Both the position numbers and the translations under genes were made by a program. A DNA stretch of 36,145 bases, taken from NCBI RefSeq assembly GCF_024807145.1, contig NZ_JANUCA010000011.1, positions 1 through 36,145 of the forward strand, in the 5' to 3' direction. Positions within the stretch are counted from its first letter, which is position 1, and every line of letters begins with the position of its first letter. Positions 1 to 7,937 of the stretch are shown here, piece after piece. Source of the stretch: Microbacterium sp. AK031. Its GTDB lineage: Bacteria > Actinomycetota > Actinomycetes > Actinomycetales > Microbacteriaceae. The notes below the pieces were generated by a model. That model ran no database searches. It was given only the letters and a program-made list of their open reading frames with translations, and was not told the origin of the DNA.

Positions 1-47
1 CCCGCCAGAGTTGGCACCGCACCCGAAGCCCACACCAACGACAACCC

Positions 48-73
48 ACACCCGGATGAGACACCCGGGTGAG
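48..73. repeat. 13-bp tandem duplication
   Basis: Two adjacent 13-mers, ACACCCGGATGAG (48-60) and ACACCCGGGTGAG (61-73), differ at one base. They also contain a weak inverted repeat (CACCCGG at 49-55, CCGGGTG at 65-71) just beyond the stop of the minus-strand gene at 77. The hairpin could act as a poor terminator for that gene, but there is no clean T-tract, so only the repeat is certain. Confidence 0.6.
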
Positions 74-76
74 CGG

Positions 77-481
77 CTACCGATTGCGCGGGTGCCGCCG
101 AGCCATCCGCTCATTGCCATGACGATAGTTCCCCGTCACGCGCGCCATGAGCAACTGCGGATCGCTCTGATCCGCCTCGGCGAGAAAGTCAGCGGCGCGC
201 GCCCCGCGCAGTACGGTTGCGCGTCTGCCGTGGTGGGTGATCACGACATCCTCGCCGCGCGTCTCATATGCGAATCCGGTCGGGGCGCCCATGCGAAGGA
301 TGTTATCTCTGGATCGGCGGTGCTGGGTAGTTCGCGCGCTGGACACGAAGAGGGCGAGCGCGAAAAGCAGATCGCCGGCATGCATTGTTCGCACGAAGGC
401 ACCATCAGGAATGATCTCCCGCTCAAGGTCGAGCACGGAGCGATCGCCGTGGGTCAGGATGAGGTGGCCGTCAGCCTCCAA
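77..481 (-). CDS. hypothetical protein, about 134 aa, uncertain start
   Basis: I do not assign a function. The frame has coding character: charged and hydrophobic residues alternate, there is a hydrophobic stretch around residues 38-47 (DLLFALALFV), and a basic C-terminus (NERMARRHPRNR). No catalytic motif is recognised. The only start in reach is TTG at 481, with no Shine-Dalgarno sequence. Protein-like frame continues upstream for about 24 codons (HHGDAQLRQC just before the TTG) to a stop at 554-556, with no ATG or GTG. The true N-terminus may therefore have been lost, or initiation is unusual. It lies downstream of the mannosyltransferase gene on the same strand, 163 bp away, and may be cotranscribed. 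A decayed gene is a real alternative. Confidence 0.5.
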   Translation of the reverse strand: MEADGHLILTHGDRSVLDLEREIIPDGAFVRTMHAGDLLFALALFVSSARTTQHRRSRDNILRMGAPTGFAYETRGEDVVITHHGRRATVLRGARAADFLAEADQSDPQLLMARVTGNYRHGNERMARRHPRNR

Positions 482-539
482 GCACTGACGCAGCTGCGCG
501 TCGCCGTGATGATTCGTCGATGACGCAGGCCTGTCTTGT

Positions 540-558
540 CCTGAGCTGCGAGCTCAGG
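540..558. other. short perfect hairpin
   Basis: CCTGAGCT (540-547) and AGCTCAGG (551-558) form an 8-bp stem with a GCG loop, between the end of pmt (645) and the small gene at 481. Neither strand has a following T-tract, so a Rho-independent terminator is not supported. It may be a 3'-end stabilising or processing hairpin. Confidence 0.4.
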
Positions 559-644
559 AAAGCGGTCAAGATCTCTTCGATGTGCGGTCGCTGCCTCTGC
601 ATGGGGCGATGGTGGTTTGGGCCACCGACATCAATCGGATCAGA

Positions 645-2195
645 TCACACCCAGGTCGGCATCCAGTTATGGATGAGCCAGAAGTCATACGGCACGTTCA
701 TGCCGATCCACACCGGATAGAAGAACACCGAGACGAGCACCGTGACCGCGAGGAAGACGATGACCGTGCGTTCTCCGGACTGCCGTCGATGCAGCGGTTC
801 GTCGCGGCGTCCTGCGATCTCCCTCAGCGCCAGCACGAGTGCCAGCACGAGGAACGGCATCATCACCACCGTGTAGAACTGGAAGATCGTGCGCTCGGGA
901 TACATCAGCCACGGCACGTAGGTGACCCCGACGCCGACGAGCGGGATCGCATACGTCCACGGCATCGGCCGTCGCTTCACCAGCCCGCGCACGAACCGGT
1001 AGAGCAGGAAGATCGCGGCGGCGACGCCGGCGTACCAGATCAGAGGATTCGGCACCGACGACACCACCGAGATGCAGTGATCGGTGCCGCAGCTCTGGTC
1101 ATCTCCCACCCAGACTGCGGTCGGGCGGATGAGGAGCGGCCACTGCCATGCGGGGCTCGCGTACGGATGCCCGCTGCTGAGTCCGACGTGGAACCCGTAG
1201 ATCGACTCGTGATACGTCCACAGCGCGGCGAGCGGATTCCCGGCGGCCTGACGATCGTATCCGCCGGCTGTCACCAACCACCCGGTCCAGCTGACGAGAT
1301 AGGTCAGCAGCGCTGCAGGCACCAGCAGCACGAATGAGACGGGCCCCTGGCGGAACGCGGCATCCGTCGGCCACAACAGCACGTCGGCGCGGCGACGCGC
1401 CAGAGCATCCGTGACGACGAGATACAGTCCCAGTCCGGCGAGCGCGTAGAGCCCGGACCACTTGACAGCGCACGCAGCACCGAGCGCGACGCCCGCCGCG
1501 ATCACCCATGGTCGGCGCCAGATCACACGCCCCCAGAGCGGGTCGGGAGCATCCGCATCGGCATGCTCCACCAGCGGGATGCTGCGCCTGCGGTCGTACA
1601 GGATGAACAAGACTCCCAACAGGATGAAGAACGTCAGGATGCCGTCGAGCAACGCTGTCCGGCTCATCACGATGCTGAGCCCGTCGATCGCCAGCAGCAG
1701 CCCTGCGACCGTCGCCGCGATGACCGATCGCGTCAGCTCCTTGGCGACGAAGTACACGAGCAGAACTGTGACAGCGCCGATCAGAGCGACCATCAAGCGC
1801 CAGGCTGCGCTGTTCCCCGCGCCGAACATGCCCATACCGAGCGCGATGATCCACTTGCCCAGCGGCGGATGCACGACGAAACTCCCGGCGCCGGTCAGTG
1901 CACTCGTGTCCCCGGTGAGGAAGGCTTCATTCGCGCCATCGCCCCACGTTCCTTCGTAGCCCAGCGTCCACAGCGACCAGGCGTCCTTGACGTAGTAGGT
2001 CTCGTCGAAGGCGAGCACGTTCGGGTGCGACAGGTTCGTCAGCCGCAGCACCGCAGCGAGCGCCGTGATGACGAGCGGCGACAGCCAGCGGATGACACGA
2101 TGCCAGTCGGGATCGAGCAACAGCCGATCGCGCAGCCGCCCCCAGCGCGTCAGGCGCTCCTCAGGAGGGGGGAGCAGAGGCACGGGCGTGGTCAC
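645..2195 (-). CDS. pmt: dolichyl-phosphate-mannose--protein O-mannosyltransferase (GT39)
   Basis: Polytopic membrane enzyme of 516 aa that moves mannose from polyprenyl-phosphate-mannose to Ser/Thr of proteins exported through Sec. The family's acidic pair is visible as FDETYYVKD (D64-E65) in the first extracytoplasmic loop after the first helix (about 38-53). HPPLGKW (109-115) and the C-terminal run IHNWMPTW are also typical of actinobacterial Pmt. Many further hydrophobic segments follow (about 131-150, 158-178, 183-199, 230-265, 285-310, 385-400, 415-430, 435-458, 475-495). The length is normal. The start is GTG at 2195, which has TAGGCT 6 nt upstream. It is divergent from rsmI, an arrangement common in actinobacteria. 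Target proteins cannot be told from the sequence. Confidence 0.93.
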   Translation of the reverse strand: MTTPVPLLPPPEERLTRWGRLRDRLLLDPDWHRVIRWLSPLVITALAAVLRLTNLSHPNVLAFDETYYVKDAWSLWTLGYEGTWGDGANEAFLTGDTSALTGAGSFVVHPPLGKWIIALGMGMFGAGNSAAWRLMVALIGAVTVLLVYFVAKELTRSVIAATVAGLLLAIDGLSIVMSRTALLDGILTFFILLGVLFILYDRRRSIPLVEHADADAPDPLWGRVIWRRPWVIAAGVALGAACAVKWSGLYALAGLGLYLVVTDALARRRADVLLWPTDAAFRQGPVSFVLLVPAALLTYLVSWTGWLVTAGGYDRQAAGNPLAALWTYHESIYGFHVGLSSGHPYASPAWQWPLLIRPTAVWVGDDQSCGTDHCISVVSSVPNPLIWYAGVAAAIFLLYRFVRGLVKRRPMPWTYAIPLVGVGVTYVPWLMYPERTIFQFYTVVMMPFLVLALVLALREIAGRRDEPLHRRQSGERTVIVFLAVTVLVSVFFYPVWIGMNVPYDFWLIHNWMPTWV

Positions 2196-2201
2196 GGCAT
2201 A

Positions 2202-2229
2202 AGCCTAAGCGGCAGTGCGCGCCTAAGCT
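2202..2229. promoter_or_regulatory. divergent leaderless-type -10 elements for pmt and rsmI
   Basis: The 40-bp gap between pmt and rsmI holds a -10-like hexamer for each direction. TAGGCT lies on the minus strand (2202-2207), 6 nt before the pmt GTG. TAAGCT lies on the plus strand (2224-2229), 6 nt before the rsmI GTG. This spacing puts the transcription start at or next to the start codon, and neither gene has an evident ribosome binding site. The assignment is inferred from spacing shared with several other starts in the window. Confidence 0.5.
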
Positions 2230-2235
2230 GATCGT

Positions 2236-3057
2236 GTGATCATCCTCGCCGCGACTCCGATCGGAAACCTCGGCGATGCGTCCCGTCGCCTCATCGAAGT
2301 ACTCGAGAACGCTGAGATCGTTGCGGCGGAAGACACCCGCACCACGGCCCACCTGCTTCGCGCGCTGCAGATCGAGAATCGACCCCGGCTCATCGCGCTG
2401 CACGACCACAATGAGAAGCACATGGCCGCGGAGCTGGCCGCACTCGCCGCCGAGCAGGACATCGTGGTCGTCAGCGACGCGGGGATGCCGGCGGTCAGCG
2501 ATCCCGGCTACGGTCTGGTCGTCGAGGCTGTCGCGCAGGGCGTCACCGTGACGGCGATCCCCGGACCGAGTGCCGTACTCATGGCACTCGCGATCTCGGG
2601 ACTGCCGACCGACCGCTTCACGTTCGAGGGATTCCTGCCGCGCAAGCCGGGGGAGCGGCGGACAGCCCTCCGCGCAGTGGCGAGCGAGAAGCGCACCATG
2701 GTCTTCTTCGAATCGCCCGCTCGCCTCGCCTCGACACTCGCCGACATGGGCGCGGCGTTCGGTGCCGACCGTCGCATCGCCGTCTGCCGTGAGCTGACGA
2801 AGTTCTTCGAAGAGGTGCGCCGCGGCACGGCATCCGAGCTCGTGGAGTGGGCCGAGAAGGGCGTCAAGGGCGAGATCGTCGTGGTCGTCGAGGGAGCAGC
2901 GCCGGCAAGTGTATCCGTCGAGGATGCCGCTGCCCAGGTGGAGGCGCTCGTCGGGGGCGGGATGCGTCTGAAGGAAGCCTGTGCTGAAGTCGCCGCGGCG
3001 ACCGGCCTGAGCTCGCGCGACCTCTACCAGCAGGCGCTCGCGGCCCGGAAGCCTTGA
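2236..3057 (+). CDS. rsmI: 16S rRNA 2'-O-ribose C1402 methyltransferase
   Basis: SAM-dependent methyltransferase of the tetrapyrrole-methylase fold that 2'-O-methylates C1402 in the decoding centre of 16S rRNA. The 273-aa protein begins with the diagnostic ATPIGNLGD (4-12). Other family blocks follow: AAEDTRTTAHLL (about 34-45), VSDAGMPAVSDPGY (about 79-92), AIPGPSAVLMAL (about 107-118), EGFLPRKPGERR (about 132-143), FFESPARL (about 157-164) and KGEIVVVVEG (about 214-223). Length is normal for the family. The start is GTG at 2236; the overlapping GTG at 2234 would run straight into a stop. It is transcribed away from pmt, probably alone, since 188 bp with its own promoter separate it from the next gene. 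Confidence 0.96.
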   Translation: MIILAATPIGNLGDASRRLIEVLENAEIVAAEDTRTTAHLLRALQIENRPRLIALHDHNEKHMAAELAALAAEQDIVVVSDAGMPAVSDPGYGLVVEAVAQGVTVTAIPGPSAVLMALAISGLPTDRFTFEGFLPRKPGERRTALRAVASEKRTMVFFESPARLASTLADMGAAFGADRRIAVCRELTKFFEEVRRGTASELVEWAEKGVKGEIVVVVEGAAPASVSVEDAAAQVEALVGGGMRLKEACAEVAAATGLSSRDLYQQALAARKP

Positions 3058-3233
3058 TGGACACGAGCCGCGTACGTTCTTCGGTGAACTGCGCTTGGCT
3101 CGGTGAGATTCCACCGAAGCGCTCCGAAGAAGGCGCGCTTCTCCGAGCGAGGTGCACGCACCCCACCGCGCGACGGGGCCGCGCGACGAGGCCGAGCGAC
3201 GAGGATGTCGACCTATCAGCGCGCATCCGCGCG
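3058..3233. other. intergenic region with overlapping hairpins
   Basis: No gene is seen here. Two inverted repeats share bases and so exclude each other: TTCGGTG (3080-3086) with CACCGAA (3112-3118), and GAAGCGC (3116-3122) with GCGCTTC (3135-3141). No T-tract follows. They could mark the 3' end of the rsmI transcript, but a regulatory switch is not shown. Confidence 0.3.
3166..3204. repeat. three tandem 13-bp repeats
   Basis: CCGCGCGACGGGG (3166-3178), CCGCGCGACGAGG (3179-3191) and CCGAGCGACGAGG (3192-3204) are head to tail with one change between neighbours. They lie 30 bp upstream of the -10 of the molybdopterin oxidoreductase gene. They could be a low-complexity slip product or a multi-copy binding site. 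Confidence 0.65.
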
Positions 3234-3239
3234 TAGGCT
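3234..3239 (+). promoter_or_regulatory. leaderless-type -10 for the molybdopterin oxidoreductase
   Basis: TAGGCT lies 6 nt before ATG 3246, the same hexamer and spacing as upstream of pmt. No Shine-Dalgarno sequence precedes the ATG. Confidence 0.5.
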
Positions 3240-3245
3240 CACGGA

Positions 3246-4781
3246 ATGACGCGAGAAACCAGTTCGCGAACCCGTTGGCGTGCCGCTGCCGCTGGCATCG
3301 CAGCCGTGCTCCTCGCCGCCGGACTCGGTGAGCTCGTCGCGGCGGTGATCGCGCCGTCCGCGAGCCCGTTCGCGGTGATCGGCGGCGGACTCATCGACAT
3401 CGCGCCGAGCTGGGCGAAGGATGTCGCGATCGCGCTGTTCGGCATCGCCGACAAGGCCGCTCTCCTGACGGGCATGGCGGTGGTCGCCGCTCTCATCGCT
3501 GCGGCGGCGGGTCTGCTCGAGCTGCAGCGACGCCCCCTGGGAGCGTTGATCTTCGTCGCGCTCGGCGTCATCGGGGCAGTGGTGGCGACGGTGCGGTCCG
3601 ACGGGGATCTACTGGCTTGGCTGCCGTCGATCGTGGCGGGCGTGGCCGGAGCGGTCGTGCTGCGCGTGCTCATGAAACGGACGATCCCCGCGGCAGAGGA
3701 TCCGGCGGACGGTCCGGGTCGCCGGCAGTTCCTGGCGTGGACAGGTGCGACGGCGGCGCTCGGCGTGGCAGCGCTCGTCCTCAGCAACCTCGCGCGCGCG
3801 ACGGTGCGCACCGTCGAGGCCGCCCGCGCCACGGTGCGGCTGCCCGCGCCCGCGACCGCTGCACCGGCTGTGCCGGCGACGGCCGAACTCGCAATCGAAG
3901 GGTTGGCTCCGGTGGTCACACCGAACAGCGACTTCTACCGCATCGACACCGCCCTCGTGGTGCCGCAGGTGGATCCTGCGGATTGGAGCCTGCGGGTGCA
4001 CGGCATGGTCGATCACGAGGTCGTCCTCACGTGGGACGAGCTCTTAGCGCTGCCCCTCCAGGAGAGCGACATCACCCTCGCCTGCGTGTCGAATACGGTC
4101 GGGGGCGACCTCATCGGCAACGCCCGGTGGCTGGGCTATCCGGTGCGCGAGCTGCTCGCACGGGCCGGTGTGTCTGCGGATGCCGACATGGTGCTCTCGA
4201 CCTCGATCGATGGATTCACCGCATCGACGCCGCTGGAAGCCCTCACCGATGAACGCGACTCGCTGCTCGCCGTCGGGATGAACGGCGAGCCGCTCCCGCT
4301 CGCGCACGGATTCCCCGTGCGACTGGTGGCCCCCGGACTCTTCGGATATGTGTCGGCCACGAAATGGGTGACCGAACTCGAAGTCACCCGTTTCGACAGG
4401 GCGAGTGCCTACTGGACGACGCGCGGGTGGTCGGAGCGCGGCCCGATCAAGCTGCAAGCGCGGATCGATGTGCCAAGGGACGGGCGATCGGTTGAGTCCG
4501 GATCCTCAGTGATCGCCGGCATGGCCTGGCAGCCGCACATCGGCGTCGATGGCGTCGAGGTGCGCATAGACGGAGGGCCTTGGCGGCGGGCGGAACTCGC
4601 CACCGTGATCTCCGACGACACGTGGGTGCAGTGGAGCCTGCCCTGGACAGCCGAGACCGGCGTGCATGAGATCGAATGCCGTGCTCTCAGCCGGAATGGC
4701 GAGACGCAGACATCGACGCAGGCGCCGCCGGCTCCGGACGGCGCACAGGGCTGGCATCGGATCAGCGTGACGGTGAGCTGA
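3246..4781 (+). CDS. membrane-anchored molybdopterin-dependent oxidoreductase (sulfite oxidase fold)
   Basis: This 511-aa protein has two parts. Residues 1-145 carry four predicted helices (about 12-35, 71-92, 98-116, 124-143). A fifth helix (162-182) follows directly after R159-R160 in RRQFLAW, which looks like an internal twin-arginine signal. Residues about 200-400 match the oxidoreductase molybdopterin-binding domain. LACVSNTVGGDLIGNARW contains the presumed molybdenum-ligating Cys280, followed by the VRLVAPGLFGY and KWVTELEVT blocks. The last about 100 residues match the Mo-co dimerisation domain (VEVRIDGGPWRRAEL, W..W motifs). The catalytic domain should lie outside the membrane. The layout matches the Streptomyces family with Sec-inserted helices plus a Tat-dependent fifth helix. 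The substrate is unknown; sulfite is only one possibility. No heme or partner gene is adjacent. Confidence 0.9.
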   Translation: MTRETSSRTRWRAAAAGIAAVLLAAGLGELVAAVIAPSASPFAVIGGGLIDIAPSWAKDVAIALFGIADKAALLTGMAVVAALIAAAAGLLELQRRPLGALIFVALGVIGAVVATVRSDGDLLAWLPSIVAGVAGAVVLRVLMKRTIPAAEDPADGPGRRQFLAWTGATAALGVAALVLSNLARATVRTVEAARATVRLPAPATAAPAVPATAELAIEGLAPVVTPNSDFYRIDTALVVPQVDPADWSLRVHGMVDHEVVLTWDELLALPLQESDITLACVSNTVGGDLIGNARWLGYPVRELLARAGVSADADMVLSTSIDGFTASTPLEALTDERDSLLAVGMNGEPLPLAHGFPVRLVAPGLFGYVSATKWVTELEVTRFDRASAYWTTRGWSERGPIKLQARIDVPRDGRSVESGSSVIAGMAWQPHIGVDGVEVRIDGGPWRRAELATVISDDTWVQWSLPWTAETGVHEIECRALSRNGETQTSTQAPPAPDGAQGWHRISVTVS

Positions 4782-4784
4782 CCC

Positions 4785-4790
4785 TAGGCT
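4785..4790 (+). promoter_or_regulatory. leaderless-type -10 for the methyltransferase
   Basis: TAGGCT ends 7 nt before ATG 4798, inside the 16-bp gap after the oxidoreductase gene. This suggests that the methyltransferase has its own start site and is not purely operonic. Confidence 0.45.
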
Positions 4791-4797
4791 CGTCATC

Positions 4798-5409
4798 ATG
4801 ATCGATGATGTGATCGCCGCCGCCTATGACGCCCGCGCCACGGAGTACATCGAGGTCGCCGGCTCGATCGCGCAGATGGATGCCGCCGATCGGAACCTCA
4901 TCGGGGCGTGGCGCGATCAGTCGTCGGGGCGGATGCTGGATGCCGGATGCGGCCCAGGGCTCTGGACCGAGTTCCTCCACGACGGGCACCGCGACATCGT
5001 AGGCGTCGATATCGCATCCGAGTTCCTGGCCGCCGCTCGCGCCCGCTTGCCGCATCTCAAGTTCGAGCACGCCTCACTGCGCGCACTCCCGTTCGCCGAT
5101 GCGTCTTTCGGCGGCATCCTCGCCTGGTACTCCCTGATCCACACCCCGCCCGCCGACATCCCCGCGATTCTCGTCGAGCTCGCGCGCGTCCTTGAGCCCG
5201 GCGGCTCACTGCTGATCGGCTATTTCGATGGCCCTCCCCGCGAGCAGTTTCCCCACGCCGTCACCCCTGCCTACTTCTGGTCTGCCGACGCCCTCTCCGA
5301 ACTCCTCACCGGCACAGGTTTCACTATCAGCACCACTGACCGTCGCACGCGCGAACCCGGCGAGGCGAGCAGGCGCACCCACGGCGCAGTGACGGCGATC
5401 CGCACCTGA
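4798..5409 (+). CDS. class I SAM-dependent methyltransferase, substrate unknown
   Basis: A 203-aa protein with the Rossmann methyltransferase motifs. Motif I is LDAGCGPG (47-54). The acidic end of strand beta2 is VGVDIASEF (about 72-80). The motif around FEHASLRALPFADASFGGILAWYSL gives the post-I acidic and motif IV region (about 92-117), followed by LARVLEPGGSLLIGYFDG. This matches the Methyltransf_11/25 type acting on small molecules, but nothing identifies the substrate. It follows the molybdoenzyme by 16 bp and precedes metG by 66 bp; neither neighbour suggests a shared pathway. The start ATG 4798 is supported by the -10 hexamer 7 nt upstream. The final 15 residues are Arg/Thr-rich and unremarkable. 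Confidence 0.85.
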   Translation: MIDDVIAAAYDARATEYIEVAGSIAQMDAADRNLIGAWRDQSSGRMLDAGCGPGLWTEFLHDGHRDIVGVDIASEFLAAARARLPHLKFEHASLRALPFADASFGGILAWYSLIHTPPADIPAILVELARVLEPGGSLLIGYFDGPPREQFPHAVTPAYFWSADALSELLTGTGFTISTTDRRTREPGEASRRTHGAVTAIRT

Positions 5410-5462
5410 ACCCGGTATCGACAGCATCCGCCGCACCGCGTAACCACCCCGGTCATCCCAAC

Positions 5463-5468
5463 TAGAAT
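5463..5468 (+). promoter_or_regulatory. leaderless-type -10 for metG
   Basis: TAGAAT lies 7 nt before ATG 5476, and no ribosome binding site is seen. This is the best match to TATAAT among the hexamers of this kind in the window. Confidence 0.5.
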
Positions 5469-5475
5469 TGCCGTC

Positions 5476-7053
5476 ATGCCCTCAGGCGAATCCTTTTACA
5501 TCACCACGCCCATCTACTACCCCTCCGATGTGCCGCACATCGGCCACGGGTACACCTCGGTGGCGACGGACACGCTCGCGCGCTGGCACCGTCAGTCGGG
5601 TGATGACACCTGGATGCTGACCGGCACTGACGAGCACGGGCAGAAGATGCTCCGCGCCGCTGCGGCGAACAACGTCACCCCGCAGGAATGGGTCGACAAG
5701 CTCGTCACGGAGAGCTGGTTCCCGCTTCTGGAGACGCTCGACGTCGCCAACGATGACTTCATCCGCACCACGCAGGAACGCCACGAGAAGAACGTGCAGG
5801 TGTTCTTCCAGCGTCTGTACGACGCGGGTTACATCTACGCGGGCGAGTACGAGGCGCTCTACTGCGTGGGCTGTGAGGAGTTCAAGCCCGAGTCGGAGAT
5901 CGTCGACGGCACCGGACCGTTCGAGGGCCTGAAGGTCTGCGCGATCCATTCCAAGCCCCTCGAGCTGCTGCAGGAGAAGAACTACTTCTTCAAGCTCAGC
6001 GAGTTCCAGGACCGTCTGCTCGAGCTCTACAAGACCGAGCCCGACTTCGTGCGCCCGCACTCCGCGCGCAACGAGGTCGTCTCGTTCGTCAGCCAAGGCC
6101 TGAAGGATCTGTCGATCTCGCGCTCCACGTTCGACTGGGGCATCCCGCTGCCGTGGGACGAGTCGCACGTCATCTACGTGTGGGTCGACGCGCTGCTGAA
6201 CTACGCGACAGCGGTCGGGTACGGCGCAGACGAAGAGCTCTTCGAGCGTCGCTGGCCCGCGTACCACGTGGTCGGCAAGGACATCCTGCGCTTCCACGCC
6301 GTCATCTGGCCCGCACTCCTGATGGCTGCCGGACTCGACGTCCCCAAAGGCGTCTTCGCGCACGGCTGGCTGCTCGTAGGCGGCGAGAAGATGTCGAAGT
6401 CGAAGCTCACCGGCATCGCGCCGAGCGAGATCACCGACGTCTTCGGCTCCGACGCGTACCGGTACTACTTCCTCTCCGCGATCGCGTTCGGACAGGACGG
6501 CTCGTTCAGCTGGGAAGACCTGTCCGCGCGTTATCAGGCCGAGCTCGCGAACGGCTTCGGCAACCTCGCCTCGCGCACGGTCGCGATGATCGAGAAGTAC
6601 TTCGACGGTGTCGTGCCCGAAGCCGCCGAGTACGCCGAGCAGGATCTCGCGATCCAGAAGATCGTGGCGGATGCCGCGGCATCCGCCGACCGCTGGATCG
6701 AGCAGTTTCGCATCGACGAGGCGATCTCGTCGATCTGGACGATCGTCGACGCACTGAACGGCTACATCACCGAGAACGAGCCGTGGGCTCTCGCCCGTGA
6801 CGAGGACAAGCGCGCACGCCTCGGCACCGTGCTCTACACATGCGCCGAGGGTCTGCGTGCGCTCTCCGTGTTGCTGTCGCCGGTCATGCCGCAGTCGACG
6901 GAGAAGCTGTGGTCTTCGCTCGGCGCTGCCGAGAGCCTCGGAGCCCTGCAGGCGCAGCCGATCCGCGAATCCGGAGCCTGGGGTGCCCTGCAGCCAGGCA
7001 CACAGGTCGCCGCCCTCGCGCCGCTCTTTCCTCGTGTGGAGTCGCAGGCTTGA
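5476..7053 (+). CDS. metG: methionyl-tRNA synthetase
   Basis: Class I aminoacyl-tRNA synthetase that charges tRNA-Met and initiator tRNA. The 525-aa protein shows the HIGH motif exactly (HIGHGYT, 21-27) after YITTPIYYPSDVP. KMSKS is exact at 305-309, inside GGEKMSKSKLTG. The connective insert carries CVGC (about 130-133) and a later CAIHSKP, so one Cys pair plus a Cys/His rather than the four-Cys zinc knuckle of E. coli MetG, as in shorter actinobacterial enzymes. The anticodon-binding helical domain occupies about 360-510. There is no C-terminal tRNA-binding (Trbp111) extension. The stop overlaps the TTG start of tatD (TTGA), so the two are translationally coupled. Confidence 0.97.
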   Translation: MPSGESFYITTPIYYPSDVPHIGHGYTSVATDTLARWHRQSGDDTWMLTGTDEHGQKMLRAAAANNVTPQEWVDKLVTESWFPLLETLDVANDDFIRTTQERHEKNVQVFFQRLYDAGYIYAGEYEALYCVGCEEFKPESEIVDGTGPFEGLKVCAIHSKPLELLQEKNYFFKLSEFQDRLLELYKTEPDFVRPHSARNEVVSFVSQGLKDLSISRSTFDWGIPLPWDESHVIYVWVDALLNYATAVGYGADEELFERRWPAYHVVGKDILRFHAVIWPALLMAAGLDVPKGVFAHGWLLVGGEKMSKSKLTGIAPSEITDVFGSDAYRYYFLSAIAFGQDGSFSWEDLSARYQAELANGFGNLASRTVAMIEKYFDGVVPEAAEYAEQDLAIQKIVADAAASADRWIEQFRIDEAISSIWTIVDALNGYITENEPWALARDEDKRARLGTVLYTCAEGLRALSVLLSPVMPQSTEKLWSSLGAAESLGALQAQPIRESGAWGALQPGTQVAALAPLFPRVESQA

Positions 7054-7937
7054 CCGAAAACCCCAGTCAGTACGTTCGGGAGCGGGCAGCGGAGGGCCGT
7101 AAGGACCTCCGTTACCCGGCTGCCCCCGAACCGCTGACGGCTCCCGTGTACGACAATCACGCCCACCTGGAGATCACGGATGGTGTCGAGCCGCTTTCGC
7201 TGAAGGAACAGCTCGACAGGGCCGAGGCTGTCGGCGTCGCCGGCGTCGTGCAGGCCTCGGGTGACATCGAGTCCTCGCGGTGGGCGGTGGATGCCGCGGC
7301 ATCCGATCCTCGTGTGCTCGCGGCCGTCGCGATCCACCCGAACGATGCGCCCGCCTACGCTGAGGCCGGGCAGCTCGACCACGCGATCGACGTGATCGAT
7401 GAGCTCGCCGCTCACCCGCGCACGCGCGCGATCGGCGAGACAGGGCTGGACTTCTTCCGCACCGAGGAGGACCGCCGCGGGCCGCAGTTCGAGTCGTTCG
7501 AGGCGCACATCGCGCTCGCGAAGAAGCACGCGATCGCGATGCAGATCCACGATCGCGACGCTCATGACGCCGTGCTGGAGACTCTTGCCCGCGTCGGTGC
7601 TCCCGAGACGACGGTGTTCCACTGCTTCTCTGGCGACGACGCGATGGCCAGGATCTGCGCGGATGCCGGGTACTACCTGTCCTTCGCCGGCAACGTGACC
7701 TTCAAGAACGCGCAGAACCTCCGCGAGGCGCTGCAGGTCACCCCGCTCGATCGCATCCTCGTCGAGACCGATGCGCCGTTCCTCACACCTGTGCCGCTGC
7801 GCGGCCGCCCTAACGCGCCGTACCTGATCCCGCTCACCCTGCGGTTCATGGCCGCAGAACTCGGCCTCGAGGTCGATGAGCTCGCCACCCAGATCGCGCG
7901 CAACACCGTGACCGTCTACGGCAGCTTCAGCGACTGA
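7050..7937 (+). CDS. tatD: TatD family metal-dependent hydrolase / DNase
   Basis: A 295-aa amidohydrolase-fold protein. Family members are metal-dependent 3'-5' exonucleases on DNA. Metal-ligand motifs are in order: DNHAHLE (first HxH), IGETGLDFF (catalytic Glu), MQIHDRDAHD (His), VFHCFSGDD (His) and VETDAPFLTPVPLRGRPN (Asp plus the family signature). I chose TTG 7050, which overlaps the metG stop as TTGA; the earlier in-frame sequence lies wholly inside metG. GTG 7146 would start just before the first HxH and is less likely because it removes a normal-looking N-terminal extension. metG-tatD(-rsmA-ispE) is a common actinobacterial order, here interrupted by an inverted MFS gene. Its last 22 bases overlap the end of that convergent gene. 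Confidence 0.93.
   Translation: MTENPSQYVRERAAEGRKDLRYPAAPEPLTAPVYDNHAHLEITDGVEPLSLKEQLDRAEAVGVAGVVQASGDIESSRWAVDAAASDPRVLAAVAIHPNDAPAYAEAGQLDHAIDVIDELAAHPRTRAIGETGLDFFRTEEDRRGPQFESFEAHIALAKKHAIAMQIHDRDAHDAVLETLARVGAPETTVFHCFSGDDAMARICADAGYYLSFAGNVTFKNAQNLREALQVTPLDRILVETDAPFLTPVPLRGRPNAPYLIPLTLRFMAAELGLEVDELATQIARNTVTVYGSFSD

Noticed and set aside
540..558. Rho-independent terminator of pmt
   Set aside because: A good stem but no T-tract on either strand.
3239..3919. Minus-strand Ala/Thr/Ser-rich open frame opposite the molybdoenzyme
   Set aside because: Low-complexity shadow of a well-supported gene, with no family motif.
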